A DNA stretch of 64,000 nucleotides. Source: Panaeolus papilionaceus (lineage: Eukaryota > Basidiomycota > Agaricomycetes > Agaricales). The notes beneath the pieces were generated by a model, which did not search any database, was not told where the DNA came from, and saw only the letters and a list, made by a program, of their open reading frames with translations. The stretch is from the NCBI GenBank assembly GCA_015501605.1, contig JADNRZ010000026.1:496001-560000 (forward strand). Reading direction: 5' to 3'. A program made the translations under genes and the position numbers. Of the stretch, positions 10,666 to 23,278 are shown piece by piece; within the stretch, counting starts at the first letter, position 1; every line of letters begins with the position of its first letter.

Positions 10666-13600
10666 GTGACTAAATCAAACCTGACAGAAGCTGTAACGTT
10701 GATTCCTGTCACGTTGGCTCATCCTTAAACCCCACCTGTTGCCTCCTTTCTGCTCTCCAGGATACTACTCCGTGCTCAATCCTTGGGAACTGACGTACAA
10801 AGAATCATTGACCTATGCTCAGGTAGCTTTAATTGTGCCCAAATTCTCTGAAGACCTCTGACATTGAGAGGGAATGGGATATGTATATGGTATCCCGGTG
10901 AGTCTCCAGGAGCTCATATCGCTAACATTTCACTTATTTTCCAGGAATTTCCCCAGTTCATGAGGCATTTTCATCCTCTAACGCTCCGAGTATGGGTGAG
11001 TGCTCTCCCCTAGATCAACTACCTCCACGCCTACCCCATGCAGCCGCTTTTTGTTTTCTTCCTTTCCATTCCTTTTCCTGATCCTGAGGCCATCTGGTCT
11101 ACAAACCATGTTGTGTGACTGACCGTCTATGAGTGGTCAGTCGGGGATTAGGTATTTTATTTGTTTATTCCGGAACTCATCCTCATCACCACCGGTACAT
11201 CAGCCAGCGGGCGGTTTCCGACATCGATGATGGGTTTGTTGGATTTTATACTTGACTTTCACCTCACCCATCGTCGATCTACGAACTAGCTGCGGTTACT
11301 AGTCGTCTCTGCGTGGCTAGGATGAATGTATTCCTTTTTTTAAATCCATTTCTACCCATTTCTTCACCACACTGGTCTATCAGCCAGACGTTGGAGTGAT
11401 CACCTATGTGTTCTGCACCGTGAAGTGAATAGTCATTTACATATTCTGTCTTCCTCTCTGACGAAGCGGGCTGTTCATCTACAAGTGGTCAGTGGGTGAG
11501 CAGAGATGGTTTCGTCCCTTGTCCCGCGCCGTTAGTCTGTTCTGATATCAGCTACCTATGCGTGGCTGATGGGACTGGGTAGTGTTTCATTTATTTCGTT
11601 TCTTCCATCGCCTCACTTTTTTGATGATTTTATTCATGTTTCCCGCTCGTCCTCGCCGTCTGTGAGCCAGAGGGTGGCTGTGTCAATCGTCCGTGAGCGG
11701 TGGGCATCAGGACTATCTCTCTCATTTAACCCTTCCGTTTTACATTAGCCCACCGCATCTGCTCTATAAGCCAGAGTTGAAAGGGAACTTGTTATTTTTA
11801 CTCTATTTTATTTTTTATGTCCTCCCGTCTCTCGCCTCCATCTTTTCCTTGATATATGCATACTATTACCAGCTTCATTAACGTTGGTCTATAACCCAAC
11901 GGTTACGTTCCAGTCCACCAAGGGTTGGATGTTACAATGTTCGTTTCCAACTTCTTTTCCTCTTTTCCCTGCATTCTACGAGCCTGGGATGGGTGGCATG
12001 AGGATATCCTCGTCTCACCGTGACGATGTATTAAGGTTTGGAATGAACACACGGCTGTGTAGTGATGTAGAGTTGGGAATGTGTTAGGGCGCTTTAGGGA
12101 CGTTTGGATTGGAGGAGCGTGGTGTTGGAAGGGAAGAGGGAGCGGACGGTACGATAATAGGAGAAGAGGAGAGTGTTGAGGTTGGATCATGGATGAGGTT
12201 GGTCGATTAAATTTGATCACGAGTTGTATCGGAGTGTTTTGATCACGCTCGGATTTCATATTCATCCTTTCTTCCGTTTTTATTTCAATTTGACGTTGTT
12301 TTATGCTCATCTGACTACGAAAAGAATATAGGCTGCTTTTTTGCTTTTGTGTTGATCCTTGTTGATGAGCGTGTGGATTGTGAGAGCATAAATATTCGTA
12401 ATATTGAAGTGTGAATCTGAATTTAAACATGAAAAGGGATGAGAAGGAAGGACAGGAAGGAGCGAGCGAGGGCGAAGGAGGAGGCCAGAGGGATCATGAT
12501 AGTCGAGACCAGGGAGGCTGCGGAGACAACGAGAGACGAGGTGAACTATTTTTAGATTACACCCAAGTCAACTGCGCTGAAAGATATGATAGCGACGACG
12601 GCGATGGGCCACCTACCCCTAGTGTGGAGTCGAAGATGGCATACTGACTCGTGGCGGTGCATCGGGCTCTTGAACAAAGCTGAAGCAACATTTCAGGCTC
12701 ACTGATTTATTCCAATTGGGGAAGGAACAAGTGGCTGTGCTAAGCCACTCTTCAACCAGAACCTGTTCCTCCATGACCTCGCCCCCGAACGAGCTGCTCT
12801 AAACCACTCAATGGCTCACCGAAGCCTACCTCCTGACAGTCTACACCCTTATACCGTCGTCAGAACATCTTTCTGGGAATCACTAGCCGTGAACAGATGC
12901 GACGTGAGTTGGCCTACAATCATCCCAACACCTTGTTGACGCACAGTAAGTATCTCGTCTATTTGTTTTTCCTGAAGCTACTAAACGCTCATCACTTACA
13001 CATTATTATTTTAGTTACACTTATCTGGTGTCGGTGTTAAAATGCTAACAGCTTGAATCTCAATCAACAGCATGCTCAGTCTAGTACCTCTCGCATATCC
13101 GCATCGGAACTGGTCCCAACTAATGACCTGGCTTCAGCCACAGCGTTCCAAATCCACTATCCTATGGACCACCAACCTCGTTGCATCCTTTCAGAAACCA
13201 AATCCCCAACCTTGCTTCAACATACTCTGCATTTTGGAACGGGATAACAATACACTTTCGGATAAGGATGCCATATGGCGACGTACTTGGATGTCTGGTC
13301 ATGGCGAGATTATGAATTTATTTTCAGTCTCTTTGTACCCCTCAATCGGGAACGAGGATGCTGACGCTTGGCATGGTATGTACGTATCAGGCTGCAGTAC
13401 TTCAGCGTCGTCGTTGACCTTATCCTGCAGATAACATTCTTCCTCACGCAATGCCACGTACCACCCTCTGCCTAACGCCCGTTCATCCTTCACCACCCTT
13501 GGCCCAAGTTTCTGAGGTGCTCATCACACCTAATCATTGTCCACCTGTCGTCCACTCTCATCCCACAAATGGACGGGCACAGGATGGATTTTGGAGCAAT

Positions 13601-15388
13601 ATGGATGTGACGGGCCAACGCGTGTTGTGGGTTGGGAATTGGAGGCGTAGAATTGTCTGTGAGCTCCTTACACTCCACGATAATAAATGGTGGTGCTGAC
13701 ACTTGGCTTTAGAGTTGTGGTTGATCTCATCCAAAACTGTCTAGGCTATACCGCCCATCCTCCATGAACTACCACGGCTAGCAACCTGACCTTGAATATG
13801 TGCTCATCCTTCCCAGTCTCCGTCGCGCTATCGCTCAAATCTAAGCCAAATATCCAACACCTCGTCATCGTCGTCCCCAGGTTGTTGTGACCGCAGCTTG
13901 TGCAGGCACAAGCTGCAAATTGGCGAATACCACCAAGCTTAGACTAAGAGCAACAAGTCTTGCAGGCGACCCTCAGCGACGATGTTTGGTGTACCCTGAA
14001 GTAGATCCTAACAGATTGAAGATGTAGATGGCGGGGCTATCCGCAGGTAACCGGTGAGTCATGTGTATTTTATCAACAGAAAAACGATAGCATATATTAA
14101 CTATCCCTTCTAGTCCCAACGTGCGGACCTCTTGCCAATGCTTAGATCATCGCATCCATCGTCTCCACAGGCCTCCACGTTTTTTCCCTGTGAGCGTGTT
14201 TTCTGCTCAACGTGTCACCGGCGTCATCATCAACATCTCATCGGCCAAGTGTGCCCTCTTGGATGTACCGTTCGGCGTGATGTAGTAGAGAATTTGGAGG
14301 GAATACAACAAATATCGTGTATCATGGAACGGAGATTAGTCTTTTTTGTAAGTTTTGTCAGGATTTCTTTATTCTAGACGAAATCGTTGGTGCTGATGCA
14401 GTATCCCTAGGACGCTTCCCCTTCCCATCAGGTTCCCTTTTTCCTTGCATCGGTCGTGCCTCATTTCTACGCGCTCCCCTTATTCTAAGCGTAATCCCTC
14501 ATCCTTACCTCGGTCCTCGTGTCATTGATCCTTGTCGACAGTATTTAATGGTGCTAATCTCCCAACACCAACCTCGGCTTCACCTCTGCATGCCTCAAAT
14601 GGAAAACATAATGACTCATCTGACGCCTATGCTGAGAGACGTTGCACGTGTCACTCAGGTCGACATGCTCAACGCGCTCCCATCTCTCACTGGACATCAA
14701 GTCTAACTCAGTCAACGGCTGATGTGACGCAATTATGAACACTACTATACCAAAAAGGATTCAAGTTATCAGTGGACACTAGTTGGGCTATTGTCAAGGA
14801 ATGGGTATGTCGTGCATGACTTATTCATCGTGCAAATTGGCTCAATTCTTTTCTAGTGATCCCATTTACTTATTCAGTGCCGACGCTGTGTTCATCCCAT
14901 ACATCCACCCCTCACCCGCATCCCTCTGCCCGACGTGTCAACACATCACCAACCCATATTGTCAACGGCGCGAATGAAGTTGAGGTGCTCATGATACGCG
15001 TTGAAACAATGTTGGAATAGGCAGTTACTCTGTGTACTTATGTGTCTTATTCTAATATTATTTTACTCAACGACTACCCCAATTATTTTTGCGAGGTGTT
15101 GCCAACGTGAAGCTTCTGTTGGAGCTATGTTTGTTCTCTGCTGAGTATTGTTCACCTCCAAGTGTCCAGGTTGACATAAGCACGAAAGAAACAATATTTG
15201 ATTTAAAAAAGGACATAGTACACATATACATCATGATCGTGGTCGACGCTAGTTAGAGTGACAACAGAATTGGACATTTTGAGGACGTGGATGGTAGCAA
15301 TAGGCGGATAACGAGAAGTATAACAGAAGAGGAAACGATAATCCAACTACCAATTGCACACTATGAAACGTGCATCGCGAACTACCTA
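10666..15388. other. Decayed, gene-poor interior of the insertion
   Basis: No complete gene can be supported. Between 11100 and 11940 there is a series of short imperfect hairpins (see findings). 12411-12647 is an acidic Gly/Glu/Asp-rich open frame without known homology. Stretches such as 12752-12950 and 13072-13434 have protein-like composition but change frame repeatedly, as old pseudogenes do. Around 14170-14260 one frame reads FPCERVFCSTCHRR, resembling part of a RING finger, but the rest of the domain is absent. Nothing else was recognised. Confidence 0.5.
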
Positions 15389-17199
15389 TCAATGTGGACC
15401 CTCGCGCCTAGAGCGAAATGTGAACTTGTTCTTGAAAAATCGGAGGCCTTTCTTGGAGCAATCCTCTAAAGATCCCCGTGACGAGACGCTACCTTTGGGG
15501 ATCCCAGATGCAAGACTCCTGGTGGTCATATTGCTGCCTGGCGTTGCCATAATAGACACTGCATTGGAGACCTTTAAGTATGGGCCCTGGTCAAAGGTGG
15601 CTGATACAACAACATCATGAGCTGCGATATGAGTTGGACGGTTGTCGGATCTCAGGTGTGGGGACATTGCATGAAGATCTGCAGCCTGAGTTGGGTTGGG
15701 AACATTGAGGAAGTCCTTTGTTGAGGCTGGACTCAGTATAAGTGCCTCGATGGTGTGCTGTAAGTCTAAAACATGGTCATTAAAATGATACATGGGGAGA
15801 AAAAAAAATGGTACAATACTTTTCTCGCATCCATTAGGTGGATTGCTAAGTCTTATGACATGTTGGACAAGTTGACTTTCCACAAGATCAAGTCGATCTC
15901 TGAGTATCACCTCCTGTACACAATCAGGAATCATGTGAAGCTGAGCAAGAGTAACCTTCAAAGCTGCCTGTTCTTCCTGAGCTTCATTGACCTGATCCAG
16001 CAGGTTCTGATAGGCCCATTGCTCTGATATTACTTCTTCAAATCCAGGAGGTGGGGTACCAAATACCACAAGCTGTGCTAAGAACTTTGCCAGGTCATCC
16101 TTGACCTCCGGAAGCCTCAAAAGTACAACCAATTCAAGTTGTGGATCAGGATTGGTGATGAGGTGCATCTTCTCCTGTCGAAGGTGTTCCTTCTGTTGTT
16201 GAGCATTGGTGATGCGATCAAGGAGCTCCTGGTATAGGAGTGGAGCAGAAGCATCCCCTGATCTGATAGGGTTGGACTGCAATGGATAGTTTCCATTATA
16301 GCCTGCATCAGCAATGCTCTGTATTATTTGGATGGCTGAATCAAAGTTGTTGAGGTACCTGGAAATCTTTGCACCTCCATGAATTGGGCCCTGGAATTGC
16401 AATGTAAAAGTTTACAAATATAGAAATAATACTAGTAGACAAAATAATTGTACCTTCCAGATATCATCTCTGAGCTGTGCAAAGTTTGCTTCTGCACGCT
16501 TTTCAGCCTGTGGGTTGCTCAACCTGTCCCACATAGTGGTGACAATGTTGACACAATGAAAAGTATTGCTGTGCAAGAGTGATTGAAACATTTTAATAGT
16601 CCGGCGTTTGCTCCCTGGAGCTCTTGTATCAGTTATTGGACTGAGATACAATACCCCGTTGAGCCAAGCAACACTGAATGTAAGTGGACACATATGGTGT
16701 TAAGATACCATCAAAACTACAATGAAATTGCTACTCACCCCTGGTCTATCATCCACTGTTTCACCTTTGTTATGATTTCAAGTTCCGACATTTTGCTATC
16801 AGAGAAACCAGGAGCATCAATTAAGTAGAGGGGGTTCATGCCGGGATACCAATGCACTCCTGCATTCTTTACTTCATAAGCAGTGACCTCTTGTGTGAAT
16901 CCAGCCAGTTGATCTTTCGAGATCCCCAATGATTGTCCCTCTCCAGCCAGTGCTTCAATGAACTACATTCAGAAGTAATAATAAAGGTAAGTAAATAATG
17001 CAAACATGTGAAGCCCAAAGACGCTTACGCTGCTCTTCCCCGCACCAGTGGGACCCAGGATACTGTAAGGTGAAGCAATTAACCAGGATCATGCATGTAT
17101 AGGAAGTATTTCGTACAGAATGCACCAGCGGTAATCTTGTATGACAGCCTTGCATGGCTCAATCGAAACTTCTCCTGTGATCTCCAGGAGTGATTTCAT
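15389..17199 (-). CDS. P-loop GTPase of the agaricomycete G-domain family
   Basis: Six exons in phase: 17199-17117, 17062-17029, 16962-16739, 16673-16454, 16390-15815 and 15757-15389; about 501 residues. The G1/P-loop is ILGPTGAGKSSFIEAL, and G3 is LIDAPGFSDSK. A short TTMWD motif sits where G4 (NKxD) would be. This is the AIG1/TRAFAC-like GTPase type that is greatly expanded in mushrooms; its role is unknown. The C-terminal half is helical (heptad-rich QQQKEHLRQEKMHL) with a polar tail. The last intron (57 nt, donor GTACCA) was chosen because it keeps the open tail frame; reading through is also possible. The first ATG is uncertain: an upstream in-frame ATG lies at 17313. Confidence 0.75.
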
Positions 17200-17496
17200 T
17201 TTACCTAGCAGTCGCTTGATATTCAGTAAGCGCAAGTATTGTTTAAGGTGGTTGTAAATTGGAAAATGTTTATCGATGATTGCGGCGTAGCACCATGAGG
17301 CGTTGAGCGGCACCTGACCTTCGTACGAACAAACTTATCTGATCAGTGAATCTAATTTTATCGGCCGCGTTTCTGGGTGTGAAGTGGCGTTAAGCCCACC
17401 TGACGAGCTGACGATCTCAAGATCCCTACCACTCGCCGAGTGGGTGCACTCTGGAAGACGGCCGTGGGTGGTGTACCTCAGGCTCGTGCAGCTTTT

Positions 17497-19445
17497 GATT
17501 CTATGCTCACGCACTCGTGTGGTCGGTTGCTCATCTGGATTGAGGTCAAGGAACTGACAAATTAGATCCACGTTCAAACTTCAGACCTAATATAATGAGG
17601 TGGGATGTTCAATATAGCTGCAAGCATCACCTGACGAATATCATGGTTCATTCAGAGATATCGCTATACCCTGAGCGGAGGATGACAAGCCACAATCTCC
17701 GAACATGTCATCCTATTTCATCGGCCAAATGATTGAACGCGTGTTCGTTCTGAGGCCTCGTTACTATAGCGCGCGCATCATCGTTAATTGTCTTCGAGAG
17801 GAGGGGTCAGTATATCCTGATTTCTGTTCGTGTCATTTCACTTCATCTTCATTGTCACTCAGCATAGCAATGTTCATCCCTACTTTAAATCCTTTTATTC
17901 CGGTTGGGATAGAATGAACTACCTTTGTTGGTATGGTATAGGGGCAGTGCACACCCGTCCACTGAGAGGTTCCTCCTGCACAACATCTACACGTCTTTCG
18001 CTGCTAATCCACCACTTCGACACCTCGACTTAAATTATAGGTCATCATATGTACGTGCTCACCACGATTATGGTCTCCAGCACCTCCCGTTTATATATGG
18101 TAAATATGCCCGCTATTCCCATGGCAAAAAATACTGTCTTTCATTTAGATACGGTAATGATTCGATTGTGGTACGAGCAGTATATGATCGCCCAGCTTAG
18201 AGCTCGTGTTGAGTGCGACTGGTGGTGATATTAAGAATTAAATGGCTGTGAAGCGTCCGCCGGTTCTTCCGAGATTCTGATTTTTTTTTGCCCAAACTGA
18301 ATAAAGGTATACTGAACCTGATGTGCGATATAGGGGTCTAACATGATACGACGAGTGAGAGTCGATGTTTTAAGCTGAAACCGTCGTGGATGCTGTAAAT
18401 CTAAAACAAAACGAAATGGATGCCTGTGTACTCACCAGTTACCCCACACTACCACTTGAGATAAAATTACGATGCCCGTCCAACCGTATTGTTTATCATC
18501 CTCTGCCAGTATGGAGTCGAGGAATGCAACACATATATCGCAATCGAGCCCAACTAGTCTCTCCCCAGGTTGTTCGAACCACCACTCTCCATCCGTCTCT
18601 CCACAGCTTACGACGACCCATCTCCATCCTCCTCCCCAAATCCATATTGCTGACTTCTCACGCTTTGCTTGCAGAACCAGTACCGCACCCTCGCATTTCT
18701 TTTCAAAGCAATCGAGAACACCCTGTTCGTGGCACAACAATTATCCTATGAGACGAGTGTGGACGGTGTTGCACAGGCTAATAACATGTGTTGTGTGAGT
18801 GGTGATTCGATGTAGAAGGCGTTGGGTGGGACGACCTTTGAAGGGGAGAAGGCATGGCTACAGTAAGACGATAGGGGACGTGTGGAATGGGGAGCTAGGG
18901 GTTGTCGAAAATGCAGGTGAGTGCGTTTGGCGTCAAATTATCTCCCGCCGGTTGTATGTACTGTTACCTCATGAGGCGAATATGACTCCCACACATCGAG
19001 TGCTGCACTCTGCTCGTCCCGCTCATGTCTCTCATCTCTCAAGCTGGCTGAATTTATTTTGGATTTCGGGTGCATTGATATCCATTTTGATGATTACCTC
19101 TTCTCTCTCTCTTTCTTTCTCTTCTTTACTTTCTCTCTTTACTGTGCTTCATTACATACTCAATTTTTCTCTCAGTTTGTGGGTAATAGATGAGATGACA
19201 TCTAGAAAACAAGGAGAGAAGTAGCTAAGGTAGGATTTTAGATGTGGGGGATTGGGAATGACGGAAAAAATGAAGAGAAGATGACTGTATTTTAATATTC
19301 GAGCTCTTCTTATGATGTACATATACGTGAGTTGGCGTGGATGATGGATTGAAAAGGGAGTGCAGCCTGGTGCGGTGAGGTCGGGCGATCTATTTTTAGA
19401 GTTCGTACTGATGGATTAATGAATGCTTGCGTGTTACAGACAGTG
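17497..19445 (+). repeat. Direct repeat B (partner of 8832-10665)
   Basis: Second copy of the long direct repeat, same orientation as A. It shares GCTCATCTGGATTGAGGTCA near 17530, CATCCTATTTCATCGGCC near 17709, GAGTGCAGCCTGG near 19357 and the closing TCTATTTTTAGA near 19389, and carries an extra segment around 18330-18390. The relic frame FLFKAIENTLFVAQQLSYET near 18700 matches the one in A, confirming shared coding ancestry. Right of it, ICMT-like sequence begins within about 40 bp. Confidence 0.75.
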
Positions 19446-19480
19446 CAGTTGAAGAATCAAAATAGACCAGCACACGACAC

Positions 19481-20064
19481 CCGAACCCACGACCCTGAGG
19501 CGAAGTTGACGAGGACGCATCTAGGAAAAGAAAGAAACATTGCACCGTATGCAGGATGGCGTACAATGGAGTAGGGAAACGTTGTAATTAATTTATGGTC
19601 TTTGTGAATGCCCACTTGGATTGTGTAAAATTTCCCGAGTCTTCGAAAACACTGGAGGCGGACAAGGCCCCCAATGAGTATCAGAAACACTCCAATAATG
19701 CGAGGATGTGTGAGGCGGAGGGTTGATGCTCTCCCAGCTTCACTTTGAAGGACGATGCAAAGGGGTATGTCGTCAGGATGAATTCAACGCTCGCCAGAAG
19801 CAGCATGGGCACCGATTGGAAGGGGGATATTGCTTCCACAGAATATCTAGTAACGTTTTGGAACTTACAGATACATATAAGGAGGATTGTAAACCTTTGA
19901 ACGATTAGGTACTCCCCAAGTCCTTTCATTGGGGCACCGCGCGCGACGGGTCCTGACTTCGAGGAAATGGTGTTCGGAGGGCGAAAGGTAGCACTGTGCA
20001 GTGCAACAGATACGAGGAGAAAACCAGCCTCAAAGTTTCGAACAGTAGTACCAGTAGCAAACAC
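19481..20064 (-). pseudogene. N-terminal half of a split ICMT-like gene
   Basis: The minus strand opens with MFATGTTVRNFEAGFLL and a hydrophobic N terminus. A probable 48-nt intron follows (donor after VQR, acceptor TTACTAG). A one-base frameshift lies near 19706, before RIIGVFLILIGGLVRL. The signature KDHKLITTFPYSIVRHPAY is intact, and the frame ends at GSWVR. The missing C-terminal third is found 10.7 kb away at 8645-8831 on the same strand. The frameshift means the gene was, or has become, dead. Confidence 0.75.
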
Positions 20065-21074
20065 AAGTTAACAAGGTAGCTAGCAAGCAAATACATTTAA
20101 AAATCGTGGTAGCCCTGACTCCCTCGAGGTCTACATCACTACTTTCATATACCACAGTTCGGGACCTTTTATTTTGTATGATCCCCAGTCGAGCGAGTAA
20201 GATTGGTGTGGCGATTGTCCAGGAGCGGGATTGGAAGCCGGCGCTTACTTGTTGGTCCAGGGCTTAGAGGCAGGGCTAAGACACTGAACTGCAGACAGTT
20301 TACACCCAATAGATACAATTTGGTACGGGAGTATACGTAGATCAACATTCAACACTGGTTGGTCATCAAGCACAGTGGAAAACGAAGACTGGTTTCAATT
20401 TTTCTCGAAACTTCCTTTTGTAGCTGTGATATCTACACAATTACTTCATTCAATCCGACATGAGCCCCATGATACCCGTACATTCGACGGATGATAAATC
20501 TTTGCTAGAGTCATGACTAATACTAACACTAAAGCTTTCCCTACATCCTAATTAAATTAGGGCTTAGAGATATCGTCTAGTCGCGACATTCCAGCGAGAT
20601 TGCGTGGTGTGATGGGGAAGCTGTCTTAAGAGTGTACTCCAAAAGTCCAACCAACGTTCTATATTTACTTGATATTCCAAACAAGATTTGGAATGCATTG
20701 GAAGCATCTGTATGATGTGACGTGTTGGAATTCCAAAGAGCGCGTTGTTGGCGGCAAGATGGGTAATATTCGTGGTGTGCTGCTTCCCATGTCCAACAGG
20801 AAAAATCATCTCTTTTACGAACGAAACTTCTAGATGATTAAGGATTATTCATCCAATGAAGGATGGATAATACGCCAGCTCCATCTACAGTAATCGTATT
20901 GACAAACTTCAGGGAAAATCCCTAGAAGGGCGATAATAGATACTTTTTCGAAGCCTTGCATCACTAATCAATCCAATCCAGATACCTATAAGATACCACT
21001 CGTTTTCGATGCTTTCATTGTTCAATCATTATCCTCTACTCACTTTCACTCTATCATATATCAAACAACACACA
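20065..21074. other. Intergenic
   Basis: No gene recognised. A minus-strand frame of 81 codons (20564-20809) lacks family features. The last 80 bp before 21075 are AT-rich and hold CAATC/TATC motifs but no clean TATA box. Confidence 0.5.
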
Positions 21075-22578
21075 ATGACATCGGATTCCAAGACACGTAT
21101 CTTTATTACCGGGGCAACGGGTAAGCAACTACATTGCGTCACTAACCTATACATTTCTTTATACGCATAACTAACGCCATTCTCGGAACGATTATATCTT
21201 ATCTGCAGGCTTCTTGGGTGGCTGTGTTCTCGACCGTATTCTTACCCATGCAAACGTGTCAAACTTCGATATTACAGTCCTTGTTCGAACTGTTGAGAAC
21301 GCTAAGAAGCTTCATGGTCTGGGAGTTCGAACAGTCCTCGGGTCGTACCAGGATGCCGATTTGGACTTTTTAACAAATGCAGCGAGGGAGAGCGATATTA
21401 TCATTACAGCAGTGAGTGCACCCGTTTTTCGACGCCATTTCGAGGGCCGGTGAACTCACTATGATTCAACTATTTGGAACCGAAAGGACGGTGCAGCCCA
21501 AGAGCTCAGACTGCGAGCCACAGAGGCACTTCTACAAGGGCTTAAAGAGCGCTTCAAACAAACGGGAAAAAAGAGCGTCTTTATACACACCGTATGTTCC
21601 ACTTTCTTTGAATGTCAATGGTTTCTTTCACTTGTTGACCAACTTCACGACGTTCTTCACAGTCTGGAGCAGCTCTTGTCTGCGACATGACCGCTCTAGG
21701 CCACCGCGTACCCCATAGCAAGACGTACAGCGACCTGGACGTTGAGGCTCTCAATTCGGTCCCTGATTCGGCAATACATCGGAAGATCGACAAGGGAATT
21801 ATCGCAGGTGATGTGGAGGGCTACATCAAGTCTTACATTATCGTACCTGGTACGTGCATGATTTGTCGATACTCTGAAGCGTCGTCCATATTGTCACATA
21901 GGTTACATCTTTGGCCATGCCACTGGGAAGGTTGTCGATCTTGGGATCACCAATCGGTTTTCGATCGATGTCCCGTTTATGATTACTCCGCCCCTCAAAC
22001 GCAAACGCGGTGGATTTATTGGTACAGGCGAGAATGTTTGGCCTGCCGTAGAGGTCCACGAAGGTGAGTAAATTTCAATTGCAAGAAAATAACCATCTCT
22101 GAAAATTATACATAGTGGCCGACCTCTTCATTGTGCTTTTAGATGTCATTTTAGACGACACCAAAGCAGATACTGCAGGTCACGGTCGCGAAGGCTACTA
22201 CTTTGCCGAGGCTTTCAGTTTTGAGCACCGTAGCGTTTCGAAGGCCATTGCTGAAGCTCTTGTCAACCTGGGTATTGCAAAAGAAACTGAGGCAAACGCT
22301 TTCAGTGAAGAAGAGCTGGAAACGTTGTTCGGGCCTGGAGTGAGTCCATTATCTATTGACCCATAGGCCTTGTGGGCGTTGACGTTGTACTAATTATAAA
22401 ATGATTCGAACCCTCTCAGTCTCCGCAGTTTATGGGTTCCCACTGTTTGATTAAAGGAGAACGCAGTAGGGCTCTTGGATGGAAGCCGACAAGCTCCTTG
22501 AAGACACTTTTAGATGTGGAGAAAAAGGTGACAGAAGAAACTGTGAAGACGTTGCAGAGGGGCGAGTTGAAGGCGTAG
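21075..22578 (+). CDS. NAD(P)-binding Rossmann-fold reductase/epimerase-like protein, copy 1
   Basis: Seven exons, all in phase: 21075-21120, 21209-21411, 21487-21591, 21663-21849, 21902-22063, 22116-22339 and 22429-22578; 358 residues. The N terminus RIFITGATGFLGG is the dinucleotide-binding GxxGxxG loop. Later conserved pieces (TYSDLDVEALNS, GHGREGYYF, DVEKKVTEE) are shared with the adjacent copy. This matches fungal atypical/extended short-chain dehydrogenases (nucleoside-diphosphate-sugar-epimerase-like); the substrate is unknown. A YxxxK pair is not obvious, so catalysis may be atypical. The gene ends RGELKA, about 11 residues shorter than its neighbour. Confidence 0.85.
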
Positions 22579-23278
22579 TACGGCCAGGCGTCATTCCATG
22601 ATTGACCGAGCTTTCGATATGTCCTTACAACCTGATTGAAGTATTAGGCTCTGAATTAGAATGTTTTGCAGCTGGAATTTAAATTTAGTATCATATCCTT
22701 ATCAATGTACCTGCTCTTTTATTGATGAGAAATCCTGATTAGAATCATATTTACTGACATCATCTGGTGACTGTATTCAAAGTACTGCGGAGACCCTCGG
22801 AACCTGACAGCTATCCAACTCCGCAGCTTACACGAGAATTGCGTATCGAAAGAAAAAAAAAAAGAAAAAAAAAGGCATGCTTGACTGTAAATATCTGAAA
22901 AGCCAGCATACAGTCAGAATCAGATGAACTCGAGTCGTGTAGATTACCGGGTGCTTATCGAAATCCATCTTTGGACCAGAAAGGCTATTTTGATGTCGAA
23001 GCCAACCTCAAAGACTTTAAAAAAAGTCTGGTCAACCGTTTTTAACTGTCTGTCGGCGTTAGGCCTGTTCCATGCACAGTGAGAGTGGTTATGAGCTCAT
23101 GCATAACACTATTCCGAAAGAGCCCTTGCCGCTTAGGTATAAATAGATATGACTCGAATGGCTTGTGTCAGTGACGACAATTGCATCCCTTATAACACCC
23201 ACTCGGGTTCCCTGGCTGACCTACTAAGAAACTCCTATACACAACCGATCACCAACTTGCAAGCTAATAACAACCTCA
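22579..23278. other. Intergenic between tandem reductase genes
   Basis: Contains an A-rich tract near 22850-22873 and a TATA-like box GGTATAAATAG at about 23137, roughly 140 bp upstream of the second copy's ATG and a likely promoter element. No ORF. Confidence 0.6.

Larger units (their letters stand above)
8832..19445. mobile_element. Candidate 10.6-kb insertion bounded by long direct repeats, splitting an ICMT-like gene
   Basis: The segment lies between two halves of one minus-strand ICMT-like gene. It starts with direct repeat A (about 1.83 kb) and ends with related repeat B (about 1.95 kb). The interior holds an intact GTPase gene and decayed sequence. I see no reverse transcriptase, transposase or tyrosine recombinase, and no convincing target duplication. 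It could be a very old long-LTR element, a composite element, or a segmental duplication that inserted. The boundaries are supported by where the ICMT reading frame stops and resumes, but the last 35-90 bp on the right are poorly defined. Confidence 0.45.

Noticed and set aside
13893..13911. Short palindrome GCTTGTGCAGGCACAAGC
   Set aside because: Isolated 8-bp arms without a poly-T or gene context; not enough for a terminator or RNA gene.
14132..14377. RING-finger-like string FPCERVFCSTCHRR
   Set aside because: Only the middle of the motif is present; no first Cys pair, surrounding frames are broken and composition suggests chance.
22846..22874. A-rich tract between the reductase genes, considered as a retroposon poly-A tail
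   Set aside because: No target duplication or upstream retrotransposon sequence could be found.
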